In this document: positions 26,076-34,717 of the stretch, in pieces | Position numbering within the stretch: position 1 is the stretch's first letter | How the letters are laid out: each line of letters starts with the position of its first letter | Origin: Paenibacillus bouchesdurhonensis | Lineage (GTDB): Bacteria; Bacillota; Bacilli; Paenibacillales; Paenibacillaceae | Length of the DNA: 64,000 nt | Direction of reading: 5' to 3' | Assembly: GCF_900155685.1 (NCBI RefSeq) | Contig: NZ_LT732548.1 | Span: 1,098,033 to 1,162,032 of the forward strand | Notes under the pieces: generated by a model | The model's database searches: none | The model's input: only the letters and a program-made list of their open reading frames with translations | What the model was told of the DNA's origin: nothing | Position numbers and translations under genes: made by a program

Positions 26076-26870
26076 ATGCAGCAAATTACTTCTCCGCACA
26101 ATCCCCGTGTGAAGGAATGGGCTGGGCTGCTTGAGAAGAAAAATAGGGATAAGCAGCATAAATTTCTGATCGAAGGCATTCATTTGGTTCAGGAAGCGAT
26201 TAAGGCGCAGATTGATCTGGAATGCGTCTGTTATGAAATCGAGCGCGGCATTCCTGCGGAGTTATCGGAGGCAGCGTCCGCTTCGCTGGGCGTGGAATGG
26301 ATCGGCGTTACGGCGGCGATCATCGCCAAATGTACCGACGCGAAGACACCGCAGCCCGTATTTGCGGTCGTTCGCAAGAGCAGCGATGAGCTGGAGCCTC
26401 TGCTGGCGGAGGAGCGCAGCCTCGTTGTCGTCCTGGATGGGGTGCAGGACCCGGGCAATGTGGGCACAATCATTCGCAGCGCGGATGCCGTGGGAGCGAG
26501 CGGCGTAATCGTCGGGCCGGGCAGCGCGGATATATACAATCCGAAGGTCATCCGCTCGACGATGGGCTCGTTGTTCCATTTGCCCGTAATTGAGGGGGAG
26601 CTGGCTGACATTCTGCCTCAAGCGAAGGAGCGAGGCATCCGACTCGCCGGAACCAGCCTGCAAGCCGCGAAGAGCTGCTATGCTTATGACTTTACAGGGC
26701 CGGTATGGCTCCTGTTTGGCAGCGAGGCGAGAGGTCTTAGCCCGAACGTCCGGGAGCTGATGGACGACGGGCTGCTTATTCCGATGCGGGGCCAAGCAGA
26801 ATCGCTGAACGTGGCGATGGCCGCGTCGGTGCTGCTGTTTGAGGCGCAGCGGCAGCGGTATTTTAAGTAA
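26076..26870 (+). CDS. TrmH/SpoU-family RNA 2'-O-methyltransferase
   Basis: 264 residues. It starts QQITSPHNPRVKEWAGL, typical of the YsgA/RlmB-like group, with an N-terminal substrate-binding domain (to about 100). The C-terminal SPOUT knot follows: VLDGVQDPGNVGTIIRSADA (motif 1), LLFGSEARGL (motif 2) and IPMRGQAESLNVAMAASVLL (motif 3). It methylates a ribose in rRNA or tRNA; the target is not known. The ATG at 26076 is preferred; an ATG at 26064 sits directly on the AAGGGG site. It is ten to twenty bases after ktrC and probably co-transcribed. Confidence 0.9.
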   Translation: MQQITSPHNPRVKEWAGLLEKKNRDKQHKFLIEGIHLVQEAIKAQIDLECVCYEIERGIPAELSEAASASLGVEWIGVTAAIIAKCTDAKTPQPVFAVVRKSSDELEPLLAEERSLVVVLDGVQDPGNVGTIIRSADAVGASGVIVGPGSADIYNPKVIRSTMGSLFHLPVIEGELADILPQAKERGIRLAGTSLQAAKSCYAYDFTGPVWLLFGSEARGLSPNVRELMDDGLLIPMRGQAESLNVAMAASVLLFEAQRQRYFK

Positions 26871-26882
26871 TCACCAAACTCT

Positions 26883-26936
26883 AAAGACTGGTAAATGCTC
26901 TAATCTTTGGTCAAGCGTTTCCCCAGTCTTTTTCTC
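26883..26936 (+). terminator. Terminator after the RNA methyltransferase
   Basis: AAAGACTGG near 26883-26891 pairs with CCAGTCTTT near 26923-26931 across a long loop, then TTTCTCCTTT. The loop is long, so confidence is moderate. Confidence 0.6.
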
Positions 26937-27327
26937 CTTTCGTTCACAATTTATCCAATTTATTTCTAGGTTTTCATCCTGGATTTATGTCGAATTGGGA
27001 CAGTATTTATTATCCCGAACATGAAGGAGAGGGCAGCATATCCAACGGACTTCCCTTTGTGTATGCTTCAACAGATAGTTGCGCAGTATTTATTGATCGG
27101 GTACGATAGCGGTAGGAGGCAAGAAAAAGGAATTGGCGGCCATTTGGAGAGTATTTAGCAGCTGCAGGCATTCTGATGAACTATCCATCAGCCACATTGT
27201 GATTTTTTTCACTATATATGTTGACATAGTTGATTACCGGCATCCCGACGCTAAACACTGCGTGCTGCGGAATCTCTTTCAGACATACTGCAGCCCGACA
27301 TCATGAACCATAAAGGAGTAATGCAAA
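26937..27327 (+). other. Intergenic region before the MerR-type gene
   Basis: No convincing gene. A short palindrome TATGTTGACATA lies at 27217-27228. It could be an operator for the MerR-type protein encoded just downstream. No clear -10 box was found at a normal distance. Confidence 0.4.
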
Positions 27328-28605
27328 ATGAAGATTGGCGAGTTCGCAAGAAGAAATAACATAACGCATGATACGATTCGCCATTACATAGACATGGGAC
27401 TGCTGGTTGTTGAAAAGCAGGGCTCCCAATATCATTTTACGGAAGAGGATAGCGGCGCCATCGAGCAAATAGTTATGCTGAAGCAACTGGATTTTTCCTT
27501 AACCGAAATTCAGGAAATTCTATGCTTCTATCGGCTTGAAGGGGAGAAATCGGATGATTTCAGAAGCTTTTACTTGTCACATTTGGAGAGAAAGCAGGAG
27601 CAAGTCAGGCAAGAGCAGCAAAAGATGAAAGAAATCGACTATCATCTCAAAAACAAAATTAACGAGTTGAAGTTAGAAGATAATCGTAACCTGAGAAGGC
27701 TGGGGTTTCCCATATCCTCCCTAGCACTCCTGCACTGTCCGTATTGCAAAAATGCGCTCGGGATCAGCGGCGGATCTATAGCGAACAATATGATCCTGGA
27801 AGCAGCTATTGAGTGCAAGTGCGGTTACACCGCGGTCATTGAGGATGGAATTTTTATCGATACGAATGCGGCCGGAAGGGCTGGAAGAAAAAAGGAGATG
27901 CCGACGAAGCATGAGTTTCTGGAGGTTGCTTCACCGAAGTACATTAATTTTATTTATAATGGGACGACGACATTAATCGACTATATGCAAAACTACGGAA
28001 ACACCCCGAAATATATTATGGAGCTGGATAATTGCGCTGGCCGGTTTCTGATGCAGTATATCGATGATTTGCCCAGCAGCAGCACCTATATTCTCATTTG
28101 CCATGACAAGGAACGGATCGCGAATTTGAAGAATAACTTAATGATCCAGCACGAGCATAGCAACTATATTTTCTTCTGCTGTGAAATCGACCAATTGCCT
28201 ATCGTTCATTCCTCTATAGATATCATAATCGATCATTGGATGAGCAAAAATTATGCAAAATCCGCGCAAAAGTTTCTCCTGGATATCGTATCGCCTCTTC
28301 TTAAGCCGGAGGGGCTGCTTATCGGAGCGTATCCTCATCTGGGTACGAAATGCAGAGATTTTATGGACATCCCGCTAGAATTAAGGGATCAATTCAATCG
28401 CAATAAAATACTGGAAAGATTGGCTGAGTTAAATTATTCGCCAGTAGATACGGTAGATCTCGGGCCAATCATTGAAGATAATCCGTACATCGACATCAAA
28501 AACAAGGAGCAATATTTGACTCTTTATGTTGGCAGGAAAAAAAGCAATTTTGAGCTGATATCCTCTGGAGCCCAGCATGTGCACATACAAAATATGATTT
28601 CTTGA
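27328..28605 (+). CDS. MerR-type regulator fused to zinc ribbon and methyltransferase-like domain
   Basis: 425 residues in four parts. Residues 1-70 are a MerR DNA-binding domain (KIGEFARRNNITHDTIRHYI, then FTEEDSGAIEQIVMLKQLDF). About 80-125 is the dimerisation coiled coil. At 137-165 four cysteines (C137, C140, C163, C165) form a zinc-ribbon-like knuckle. From about 190 to 405 the sequence resembles a class I SAM methyltransferase of the type found with RlmA-like zinc ribbons: YIMELDNCAGRFLMQYIDDL as degenerate motif I, IDIIIDHWMSKNY as motif IV, and PLLKPEGLLIGAYPHLG. Motif I lacks the usual GxGxG, so catalysis is uncertain. The ATG has AAGGAG upstream. It lies 141 bases before the flavin reductase gene, a possible target. 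Confidence 0.72.
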   Translation: MKIGEFARRNNITHDTIRHYIDMGLLVVEKQGSQYHFTEEDSGAIEQIVMLKQLDFSLTEIQEILCFYRLEGEKSDDFRSFYLSHLERKQEQVRQEQQKMKEIDYHLKNKINELKLEDNRNLRRLGFPISSLALLHCPYCKNALGISGGSIANNMILEAAIECKCGYTAVIEDGIFIDTNAAGRAGRKKEMPTKHEFLEVASPKYINFIYNGTTTLIDYMQNYGNTPKYIMELDNCAGRFLMQYIDDLPSSSTYILICHDKERIANLKNNLMIQHEHSNYIFFCCEIDQLPIVHSSIDIIIDHWMSKNYAKSAQKFLLDIVSPLLKPEGLLIGAYPHLGTKCRDFMDIPLELRDQFNRNKILERLAELNYSPVDTVDLGPIIEDNPYIDIKNKEQYLTLYVGRKKSNFELISSGAQHVHIQNMIS

Positions 28606-28674
28606 AATGTGGGGTCGACCCCGTACTTTCAAATTTCTTAAGATTATTTACGTGCATTTTTTCACAAAGTCACC

Positions 28675-28705
28675 TTGACATCGTCATAACCCCAGAATTT
28701 AAAAT
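28675..28705 (+). promoter_or_regulatory. Predicted promoter of the flavin reductase gene
   Basis: TTGACA at 28675-28680, 17 bases, TTTAAA at 28698-28703. The -10 overlaps the left arm of an inverted repeat (28697-28731), which suggests a repressor or activator site. Confidence 0.6.
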
Positions 28706-28731
28706 CAAAGCTGTACTCAGGAATTTTAAAT
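28697..28731 (+). promoter_or_regulatory. Inverted repeat overlapping the -10 region
   Basis: ATTTAAAAT (28697-28705) and ATTTTAAAT (28723-28731) are perfect inverted repeats separated by 17 bases. The right arm lies 15 bases before the start codon. The arms are AT-only, so chance occurrence is possible. Confidence 0.45.
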
Positions 28732-28746
28732 CAAGGGGGAACCGGG

Positions 28747-30558
28747 ATGAAAAGGAATAGGAATTGGAAAAGGATAAGGCTGTTGCTAGTGGGGCTTGTG
28801 TTAATACTCGGCCTGGCTGCTTGCTCGCAGTCTGCTTCAGATACAAACTCGAACTCAGGAGATGCTTCTGCCATTTATAAAGCAGGTACTTATACGGCAA
28901 CGGCAGAAGGCAACAACGGCGATATGACGGTCGAAGTCGTATTCGATGCTAAATCGATTGTTTCGGTTACCGTGAAGGAGCATAGCGAAACGAAAGGTCT
29001 CAGTGATACGCCAATCGAGCGCATCCCTCAACAGATTATCGATGGACAGACATTGGCTGTTGATGCTGTGTCGGGTGCAACCAATACCTCGGAGGCGATT
29101 CTTGCCGCCGTAGAAGATTGCGTTAAGCAGGCTGGAGGGGATATAGATGCCCTTAAAATCGCTGTAGCAAACGATGCTCAGCCGCAGAAGGAAATGGAAT
29201 TAACGACTGATGTTGTCGTCATCGGCGGTGGAGGAACCGGTCTTGCCGCTGCAGGCTCCGCGTTTGAGAATGGCGCTAAGGTCGTTGTGCTGGAGAAAAT
29301 GGCAACAGTTGGCGGTTCCACGGCTTTATCTGGCGGAAGCATCGCCGCTACGGGTACCCGCTTCCAGGAGGAGCTTGGCATCGAGGATACGCCGGAGTCA
29401 TGGATGAAGCTATGGAAGGAGCGCCAGCAAACCAGTCTGCGGGACAGTGAATATCCGGATTATGAGCGCGTGCAGAAATTCATGGATGATGCCGTAGACA
29501 CAACCCATTGGTTAGTTGATTATATGAATCATAAATATGTAAAAGTTGGCGGATTTGGCGTTGACCCTGTAGCTCGCCTTCATGATCCGGAAGCGGGCGG
29601 AGCCAGCTTGATTGCAAATCTGGAGAAGACGCTCCAGGATAAAGGCATTGACATTCTTACCGAAACGAAAGCAACAGAATTAATTACGGATGAGCAGGGC
29701 GCTGTAATTGGCGTGATCGCCGAGAATGCAGAAGGAAAGCTAATCGTTCATGCGAAAAAGGTCATTATTGCATCAGGCGGTTTTGCAAAGAGCGAGGAGC
29801 TGATGAAGCGCTTTGTGCCTGAGTTTGTGGATAACATGGACGTAAGTGCGGCTGCCGCGGGCAGTACGGGTGACGGTATTCTTATGGCAGAGCAGTTGGG
29901 AGCGGCGCTCTACGAAGATCCGTGGATTATCGGGCTGGGCGTTGCGGCGCACATTCCTGAATTGCGTGCATTGGAATGGGATCCTACAAAAGTATACGTG
30001 AATGAAAAAGGCGAGCGCTATATGAATGAAAACAGTCACTATGCCATTGTAACCAATAAGGCGGAAGCCAATGATCAGATATGGGTAGTTATTGACTCAA
30101 GCGACAACAACGCGAAGGTCATCGAATCGATTCAAGGCAAGCTTCCAAATGAAGAGATTGCGTTTGGCGAGACCTTCACGGAACTGGCTGCCGCAATGGG
30201 GGTGCCTGAAGCGGTCTTCGCGAACACGATGGAATCGTTCAATGCCGGCGCTGCCTCCGGGAAGGATGCCTTCCAGAAGGATTCCCAAATGCTCGTCCCG
30301 GTAAATAAAGGGCCATATTACGCATTCAAGTTCTATCCCCGAACGATGGGAACCTTTGGCGGAATCAAGATAGATGAGAATTTCCGGGTGCTCAAAGAGG
30401 ACGGCTCGATTATCAGCAATCTTTACGCGGGCGGCGAAGCAGCAAACCGATATTTGTACAATCAGGTCTATATGACTGGAAGTTCTGTACAGTATGCGCT
30501 GACCAGCGGACGGTTGAGCGGAGCGCACGCTGCACAAGCAGTGAAGGAAGGCAACTAG
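28747..30558 (+). CDS. Flavin-bearing lipoprotein reductase (fumarate reductase/flavocytochrome c family)
   Basis: 603 residues. A lipoprotein signal ends in LGLAAC (Cys26), so the protein is anchored outside. An FMN-binding domain follows (about 45-130) with DAVSGATNTS, the site at which ApbE transferases attach FMN covalently to a Thr/Ser. From about 155 a FAD-dependent succinate dehydrogenase/fumarate reductase-like domain begins (VVVIGGGGTGLAAAGSAFEN), with GGSTALSGGSIAATG and a C-terminal GGEAANRYLYNQVYMTGSS. Such proteins reduce fumarate, urocanate or related acceptors at the cell surface. No ApbE or quinone-linked partner is adjacent. GGGGG precedes the ATG; a strong terminator follows. 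Confidence 0.9.
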   Translation: MKRNRNWKRIRLLLVGLVLILGLAACSQSASDTNSNSGDASAIYKAGTYTATAEGNNGDMTVEVVFDAKSIVSVTVKEHSETKGLSDTPIERIPQQIIDGQTLAVDAVSGATNTSEAILAAVEDCVKQAGGDIDALKIAVANDAQPQKEMELTTDVVVIGGGGTGLAAAGSAFENGAKVVVLEKMATVGGSTALSGGSIAATGTRFQEELGIEDTPESWMKLWKERQQTSLRDSEYPDYERVQKFMDDAVDTTHWLVDYMNHKYVKVGGFGVDPVARLHDPEAGGASLIANLEKTLQDKGIDILTETKATELITDEQGAVIGVIAENAEGKLIVHAKKVIIASGGFAKSEELMKRFVPEFVDNMDVSAAAAGSTGDGILMAEQLGAALYEDPWIIGLGVAAHIPELRALEWDPTKVYVNEKGERYMNENSHYAIVTNKAEANDQIWVVIDSSDNNAKVIESIQGKLPNEEIAFGETFTELAAAMGVPEAVFANTMESFNAGAASGKDAFQKDSQMLVPVNKGPYYAFKFYPRTMGTFGGIKIDENFRVLKEDGSIISNLYAGGEAANRYLYNQVYMTGSSVQYALTSGRLSGAHAAQAVKEGN

Positions 30559-30576
30559 TCAATCTAATAGCCAATA

Positions 30577-30618
30577 AAAATCGCCCAGCCTCTACTTCGA
30601 CAGAGGCTGGGCGATTTT
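30577..30618 (+). terminator. Terminator after the flavin reductase gene
   Basis: A perfect 17-base stem (30577-30593 with 30602-30618) with an eight-base loop, A-rich on the left and TTTT on the right. It works in both directions in principle. Confidence 0.93.
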
Positions 30619-30677
30619 GCTGCAGGCCATTCATCTCTATTAGATTTAAGTTCTATGAATAAATATCACAGTTGCCC

Positions 30678-30706
30678 TTGACAAATAAAGAAACAAAGCC
30701 GATAAT
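30678..30706 (+). promoter_or_regulatory. Predicted promoter of the NAD-salvage genes
   Basis: TTGACA at 30678-30683, 17 bases, GATAAT at 30701-30706. The palindromic operator starts two bases after the -10, where a bound repressor would block transcription. Confidence 0.75.
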
Positions 30707-30707
30707 A

Positions 30708-30728
30708 CAATTAACAAATTGTTAATTG
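30708..30728 (+). promoter_or_regulatory. Palindromic operator 1 (probable NrtR site)
   Basis: CAATTAAC and GTTAATTG are perfect eight-base arms around AAATT. The core AATTAACAAATTG recurs in the gap before the nicotinamidase gene (31555-31567). Shared sites in front of genes of one pathway, next to an NrtR-like gene, support autoregulation. The regulator-site link is inference. Confidence 0.75.
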
Positions 30729-30760
30729 ATAATTTGCATAGAGGAGGTCTGACCCAGCGC

Positions 30761-31537
30761 ATGTCGAATGAACAGGCTTTGCAGCAATATGACGTAAAGA
30801 AATATAGAACACCTGACGGGTACACCTCAGATATTGCGGTATTTACCATTAGATCTGCGAGAGACGAAATGTTTAAGCCTCCGACTATGGAGCTCCACAT
30901 TATGCTTATAAAACGGAGCATGATCGATAGCGAGGGGCGCCCCAATATTGAGGCGGGCAAATGGGCACTGCCCGGCGGCTTCGTAGATCCGGATGAGACG
31001 GCATTCCAATCGGCTGCCCGGGAATTGAAAGAGGAGACTGGCGTGGATCATATCCATCTCCAGCATTATGGCGTATACGACGCTCCGGGGCGTGATCCGC
31101 GAGGCTGGATTATCTCTAATGCGCATTATGCGATTGTACCAGAGCATCAGCTTGCTCAACGCCAGGCCAATGACGATGCGAGCGAGGTGGAGCTTTTTCC
31201 AGTGGAGGAGGTGCTGCAGCTCGAGCTTGCTTTTGACCATGCGCAAATTATCGCTGATGCCATTGCTGTCATCCGGCACAAGCTGCTCGAAACCACGGTG
31301 GCCAAGGAGTTTCTGCCAGCAGAGTTTACGTATTCTGAGCTCCAAGCGGTACTGCTTACCGTGACAGACGATTCCGCGATTGCATTGGACGCTGCATTTG
31401 CCCGTAAAATAAAAAGCTTGCCTTTTATTCAGGAAATCGAAGGGAAGAAGACAACACGCACATCCAAGAAACCTACTCAGCTGTATCGTTTTGTTGACGT
31501 AGAAGTGAATAGCTCGATCTATCACGCCAAAAGGTAA
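30761..31537 (+). CDS. nrtR: NrtR-like Nudix regulator of NAD metabolism
   Basis: 258 residues. The N-terminal two thirds are a Nudix domain with an intact Nudix box at about 74-97 (GGFVDPDE..., then RELKEETGV), so ADP-ribose pyrophosphatase activity may remain. The C-terminal part (from about 185, FTYSELQAVLLTVTDDSAI) is the winged helix typical of NrtR regulators. NrtR represses NAD biosynthesis genes and is released by ADP-ribose. The ATG at 30761 has GAGGAGGT about 12 bases upstream. It heads a cluster with nicotinamidase, pncB and nadE and two palindromic sites. Confidence 0.85.
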   Translation: MSNEQALQQYDVKKYRTPDGYTSDIAVFTIRSARDEMFKPPTMELHIMLIKRSMIDSEGRPNIEAGKWALPGGFVDPDETAFQSAARELKEETGVDHIHLQHYGVYDAPGRDPRGWIISNAHYAIVPEHQLAQRQANDDASEVELFPVEEVLQLELAFDHAQIIADAIAVIRHKLLETTVAKEFLPAEFTYSELQAVLLTVTDDSAIALDAAFARKIKSLPFIQEIEGKKTTRTSKKPTQLYRFVDVEVNSSIYHAKR

Positions 31538-31556
31538 TTTTTTTTAGTTTTGTTAA

Positions 31557-31578
31557 TTAACAAATTGATAATTGTTAA
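31557..31578 (+). promoter_or_regulatory. Palindromic operator 2 (probable NrtR site)
   Basis: TTAACAA and TTGTTAA are inverted arms around an eight-base centre. Thirteen bases (AATTAACAAATTG, 31555-31567) match operator 1 exactly. It sits in the 61-base gap before the nicotinamidase gene, suggesting an internal, separately regulated promoter. Confidence 0.7.
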
Positions 31579-31598
31579 ATAAAGAGGAGGAGCTTGTT

Positions 31599-32159
31599 AT
31601 GATTACTCTAAACAAAAGAGCGTTAATTAATGTTGATTACACGTATGATTTTGTCGCAGCGGACGGAGCGTTGACATGCGGTGAGCCTGGACAAGCGATC
31701 GAGGAACGTATGGCTGAGCTGACTAAAGAGTTTATTGAGCGTGGTGATTTTGTGGTATTGGCGATTGACCTTCATAAGCAGGGCGACACGCTGCATCCAG
31801 AGACGAAGCTGTTTCCTCCGCATAATATCGAAGGGACAACTGGACGGAAGCTGTATGGGGCGTTAGATGCGGTGTACCAGACCTACAAGAATTCCGAAAA
31901 CATGTACTGGATGGATAAAACAAGATATAGCGCATTCGCGGGTACAGATCTTGAACTGACTCTTCGTGCACGTGGAATTACGGAGCTTCATTTGGTCGGG
32001 GTGTGTACGGATATTTGCGTGCTGCACACGGCGGTGGATGCTTACAACAAAGGCTTTGAGCTTGTTATTCACGCGAATGCTGTCGCAAGCTTTGACCCGA
32101 AAGGACATGCGTGGGCGCTAAGGCATTTCAAAGGAACGCTGGGCGCGACGATTCTATGA
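31599..32159 (+). CDS. pncA: Nicotinamidase (isochorismatase family)
   Basis: 186 residues. It hydrolyses nicotinamide to nicotinate, the first step of NAD salvage. The catalytic triad is visible as Asp13 (NVDYTYDF), Lys107 (DKTRYSAF) and Cys136 (VGVCTDICV). The metal-binding site (DLHKQGDTLHPE) is present. AGAGGAGGAG lies upstream of the ATG at 31599. A palindromic operator is just ahead. pncB follows 22 bases later, giving the next step. Confidence 0.93.
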   Translation: MITLNKRALINVDYTYDFVAADGALTCGEPGQAIEERMAELTKEFIERGDFVVLAIDLHKQGDTLHPETKLFPPHNIEGTTGRKLYGALDAVYQTYKNSENMYWMDKTRYSAFAGTDLELTLRARGITELHLVGVCTDICVLHTAVDAYNKGFELVIHANAVASFDPKGHAWALRHFKGTLGATIL

Positions 32160-32181
32160 GATAAGAGAGGGGATAGCCGAT

Positions 32182-33684
32182 ATGAGAACTCAAGCAAACA
32201 TCCAGCTTCCATCGCTGCCTTATGCCGATGATGGACTTGCCCTGCATACGGATAAATATCAGATTAATATGGTGGAGGCCTATTGGCGGGATCAAATGCA
32301 TGAGCGTAAAGCCGTATTCGATGTCTATTTTCGCAAAATTCCGTTTCAAAACGGCTATTCTGTCTTTGCAGGACTGGAGCGAGTCATTCGCTACCTTAAG
32401 AAATTCCGATTTACAGAGAGCGATTTAGCCTATTTAAAAGAGGAGGGCTATGGCGACGATTACCTCGCCTATCTTGAAACGCTGCGCTTTACGGGAACGG
32501 TGCGCTCGATGAGGGAAGGGGAGCTTGTCTTTGCCAATGAACCGATCATGCAGATCGAAGCTCCGCTTGCAGAGGCGCAGTTAATCGAGACGGCTGTGCT
32601 GAACATCGTCAACTATCAAACGCTGATTGCAAGTAAAGCCTCGCGGATTAAACAAGTGATCGAGGATGGTGTGAGCATGGAGTTCGGCACCCGCCGAGCC
32701 CAGGAGATGGATGCCGCAATTTGGGGGACTAGGGCCGCTTATATTGGAGGCTTTGAGGCTACGTCGAATGTTAGAGCCGGGAAATTATTTGGCATCCCTA
32801 CCGTCGGAACGCATGCCCATGCCATGGTTCAGGCCTATCGCGACGAATATACCGCTTTTTGCAAATACGCGGAATGTCATAAAGACTGTGTATTCCTAGT
32901 CGATACGTATGATACGCTTAGATCGGGGGTGCCTACCGCCATTCAGGTAGCCAAGGAATTCGGCGATCGCATTAACTTCAACGGCATACGCCTGGATAGC
33001 GGAGATCTGGCCTACCTATCGAAAGAAGCTCGTAAAATGCTCGATGCGGCTGGCTTCCCTGACGCAAGAATCTACGCCACCAATGACCTGGATGAGCATA
33101 CAATCATGAACCTGAAGGCACAGGGAGCAAAAATCGATGTCTGGGGCATCGGCACGAAGCTGATTACCGCTTATGACCAGCCTGCACTCGGGGCTGTTTA
33201 TAAATTGATTTCAATTGAGGATGAGCATGGTAAAATGGTGGATACCATTAAAATCAGCTCGAATCCTGAAAAGATTACGACGCCGGGCCGTAAAAAAGTG
33301 TATCGGATTATCAACAAAAGCAATCAGAAATCGGAAGGCGATTATATTGCTTTGGAACACGAAAACCCGCAGCGCGAAGAACGTCTGAAAATGTTCCACC
33401 CCGTTCACACGTTTATCGCTAAATTCGTTACCAACTTTGAAGCGCGGGAGCTGCACCAAACGATTTTGGAAGACGGAGAATTGGTATATGAGCTTCCAAC
33501 TTTACAGGAGATCAGACAGTTTGCAGCAGGTAATTTAGGGGTGCTTTGGGAGGAATACAAGCGGCTCTTGAACCCGGCCGAATATCCTGTTAATTTAAGT
33601 CAAGACTGTTGGAATAATAAGATGAGACTGATTGAAGATGCGCAGCACAGGGTTCAGCAGCGAATGGCGAACCCGGATGGCTAA
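32182..33684 (+). CDS. pncB: Nicotinate phosphoribosyltransferase
   Basis: 500 residues. It converts nicotinate and PRPP to nicotinate mononucleotide with ATP hydrolysis. Family motifs are LHTDKYQINMVEAYW at the N-terminus, MEFGTRRAQEMDAAIWGTRA, GTHAHAMVQAY (with the histidine phosphorylated in the family) and NGIRLDSGDLAYLSKEAR. Length is as usual for the Gram-positive PncB2 type. It is co-transcribed with pncA. Confidence 0.96.
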   Translation: MRTQANIQLPSLPYADDGLALHTDKYQINMVEAYWRDQMHERKAVFDVYFRKIPFQNGYSVFAGLERVIRYLKKFRFTESDLAYLKEEGYGDDYLAYLETLRFTGTVRSMREGELVFANEPIMQIEAPLAEAQLIETAVLNIVNYQTLIASKASRIKQVIEDGVSMEFGTRRAQEMDAAIWGTRAAYIGGFEATSNVRAGKLFGIPTVGTHAHAMVQAYRDEYTAFCKYAECHKDCVFLVDTYDTLRSGVPTAIQVAKEFGDRINFNGIRLDSGDLAYLSKEARKMLDAAGFPDARIYATNDLDEHTIMNLKAQGAKIDVWGIGTKLITAYDQPALGAVYKLISIEDEHGKMVDTIKISSNPEKITTPGRKKVYRIINKSNQKSEGDYIALEHENPQREERLKMFHPVHTFIAKFVTNFEARELHQTILEDGELVYELPTLQEIRQFAAGNLGVLWEEYKRLLNPAEYPVNLSQDCWNNKMRLIEDAQHRVQQRMANPDG

Positions 33685-33807
33685 GAGAATGTATTCATTC
33701 GGGGATGATGGCTTTTCAAGCTTATAAGGGTAATGATATTTTTTAGAATGTTGGATAAGAATCGACTTAGGTTAGCCAGTTCAACAGGTAGAAGGGAGTA
33801 GGTTTCA

Positions 33808-34641
33808 ATGCCAATCGATAACGATAACACTCAGAAGCAAATCACCGAAGCATTGCACGTCAAGCCGAGCATTGATGTGAAAGCGGAAATTCGCAGCCGG
33901 ATCGATTTTTTGAAGGCTTATTGCAGGAAGGCCAGTGCGAAAGGCTACGTGCTTGGAATCAGCGGAGGCCAGGATTCCACGCTGGCCGGCCGGTTAGCGC
34001 AATTGGCCGTCGAAGAGCTGCGCGCCGAAGGGTATGACGCGACGTTCTACGCAGTGCGCCTGCCCTACGGGGTGCAGCAGGACGAAGCTGACGCCGTTGC
34101 CGCGATGGAATTCATTCAGGCGGATCAGGAATTCGTTGTGAACATTCAGGAGCCGATCCTGGCTTTTGCCAACGTATTCGAACAAAGCACGAAGCTCGGA
34201 TTATCCGATTTTAACAAAGGCAACGCCAAAGCTCGCATGAGGATGATCGTCCAATATGCGATCGGTGGAGAAACCGGCTGCTTGGTTGTAGGTACGGATC
34301 ACGCTGCGGAGTCCATTACGGGGTTCTTTACAAAATTTGGCGACGGTGGGGCGGATGTTCTGCCTCTGGCGGGGTTAACTAAGGGACAGGGGCGCGAGCT
34401 GCTGATGGAGCTCAAGGCTTCGGATCGCTTGTATCTCAAAATCCCTACCGCCGATCTGCTGGACAACAATCCTCTGCAGTCCGATGAAACAGAGCTTGGA
34501 ATTACCTATGAGGTGCTCGATCAGTATTTAATGGGGCTGGCCGTTGATCCGCAGGATCAGTCCAAGATCGAGAAACGCTATGCCGTCTCCCGCCATAAGC
34601 GGGAACTTCCGGCCACGCCGTTCGACACATGGTGGAAATAG
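33808..34641 (+). CDS. nadE: NAD synthetase, ammonia-dependent
   Basis: 277 residues. It amidates nicotinate adenine dinucleotide to NAD+. The PP-loop [19 protein letters not shown] is at about 50-68, with [20 protein letters not shown] and [13 protein letters not shown] near the end. There is no glutaminase domain, so free ammonia is the nitrogen donor. AGAAGGGAG precedes the ATG. The 123-base gap after pncB shows no obvious operator. A terminator follows. Confidence 0.96.
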   Translation: MPIDNDNTQKQITEALHVKPSIDVKAEIRSRIDFLKAYCRKASAKGYVLGISGGQDSTLAGRLAQLAVEELRAEGYDATFYAVRLPYGVQQDEADAVAAMEFIQADQEFVVNIQEPILAFANVFEQSTKLGLSDFNKGNAKARMRMIVQYAIGGETGCLVVGTDHAAESITGFFTKFGDGGADVLPLAGLTKGQGRELLMELKASDRLYLKIPTADLLDNNPLQSDETELGITYEVLDQYLMGLAVDPQDQSKIEKRYAVSRHKRELPATPFDTWWK

Positions 34642-34672
34642 GGAAAACTAAACTCCCTAGCGATCTTTTATG

Positions 34673-34715
34673 CTCCCTTTGCAGGCTGATTAATCCTGCA
34701 GAGGGAGTTATATGT
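34673..34715 (+). terminator. nadE terminator
   Basis: A 13-base stem (34673-34685 with 34695-34707; one G-T) and a nine-base loop, then TTATATGTGTTT. It lies between convergent genes. Confidence 0.85.
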
Positions 34716-34717
34716 GT

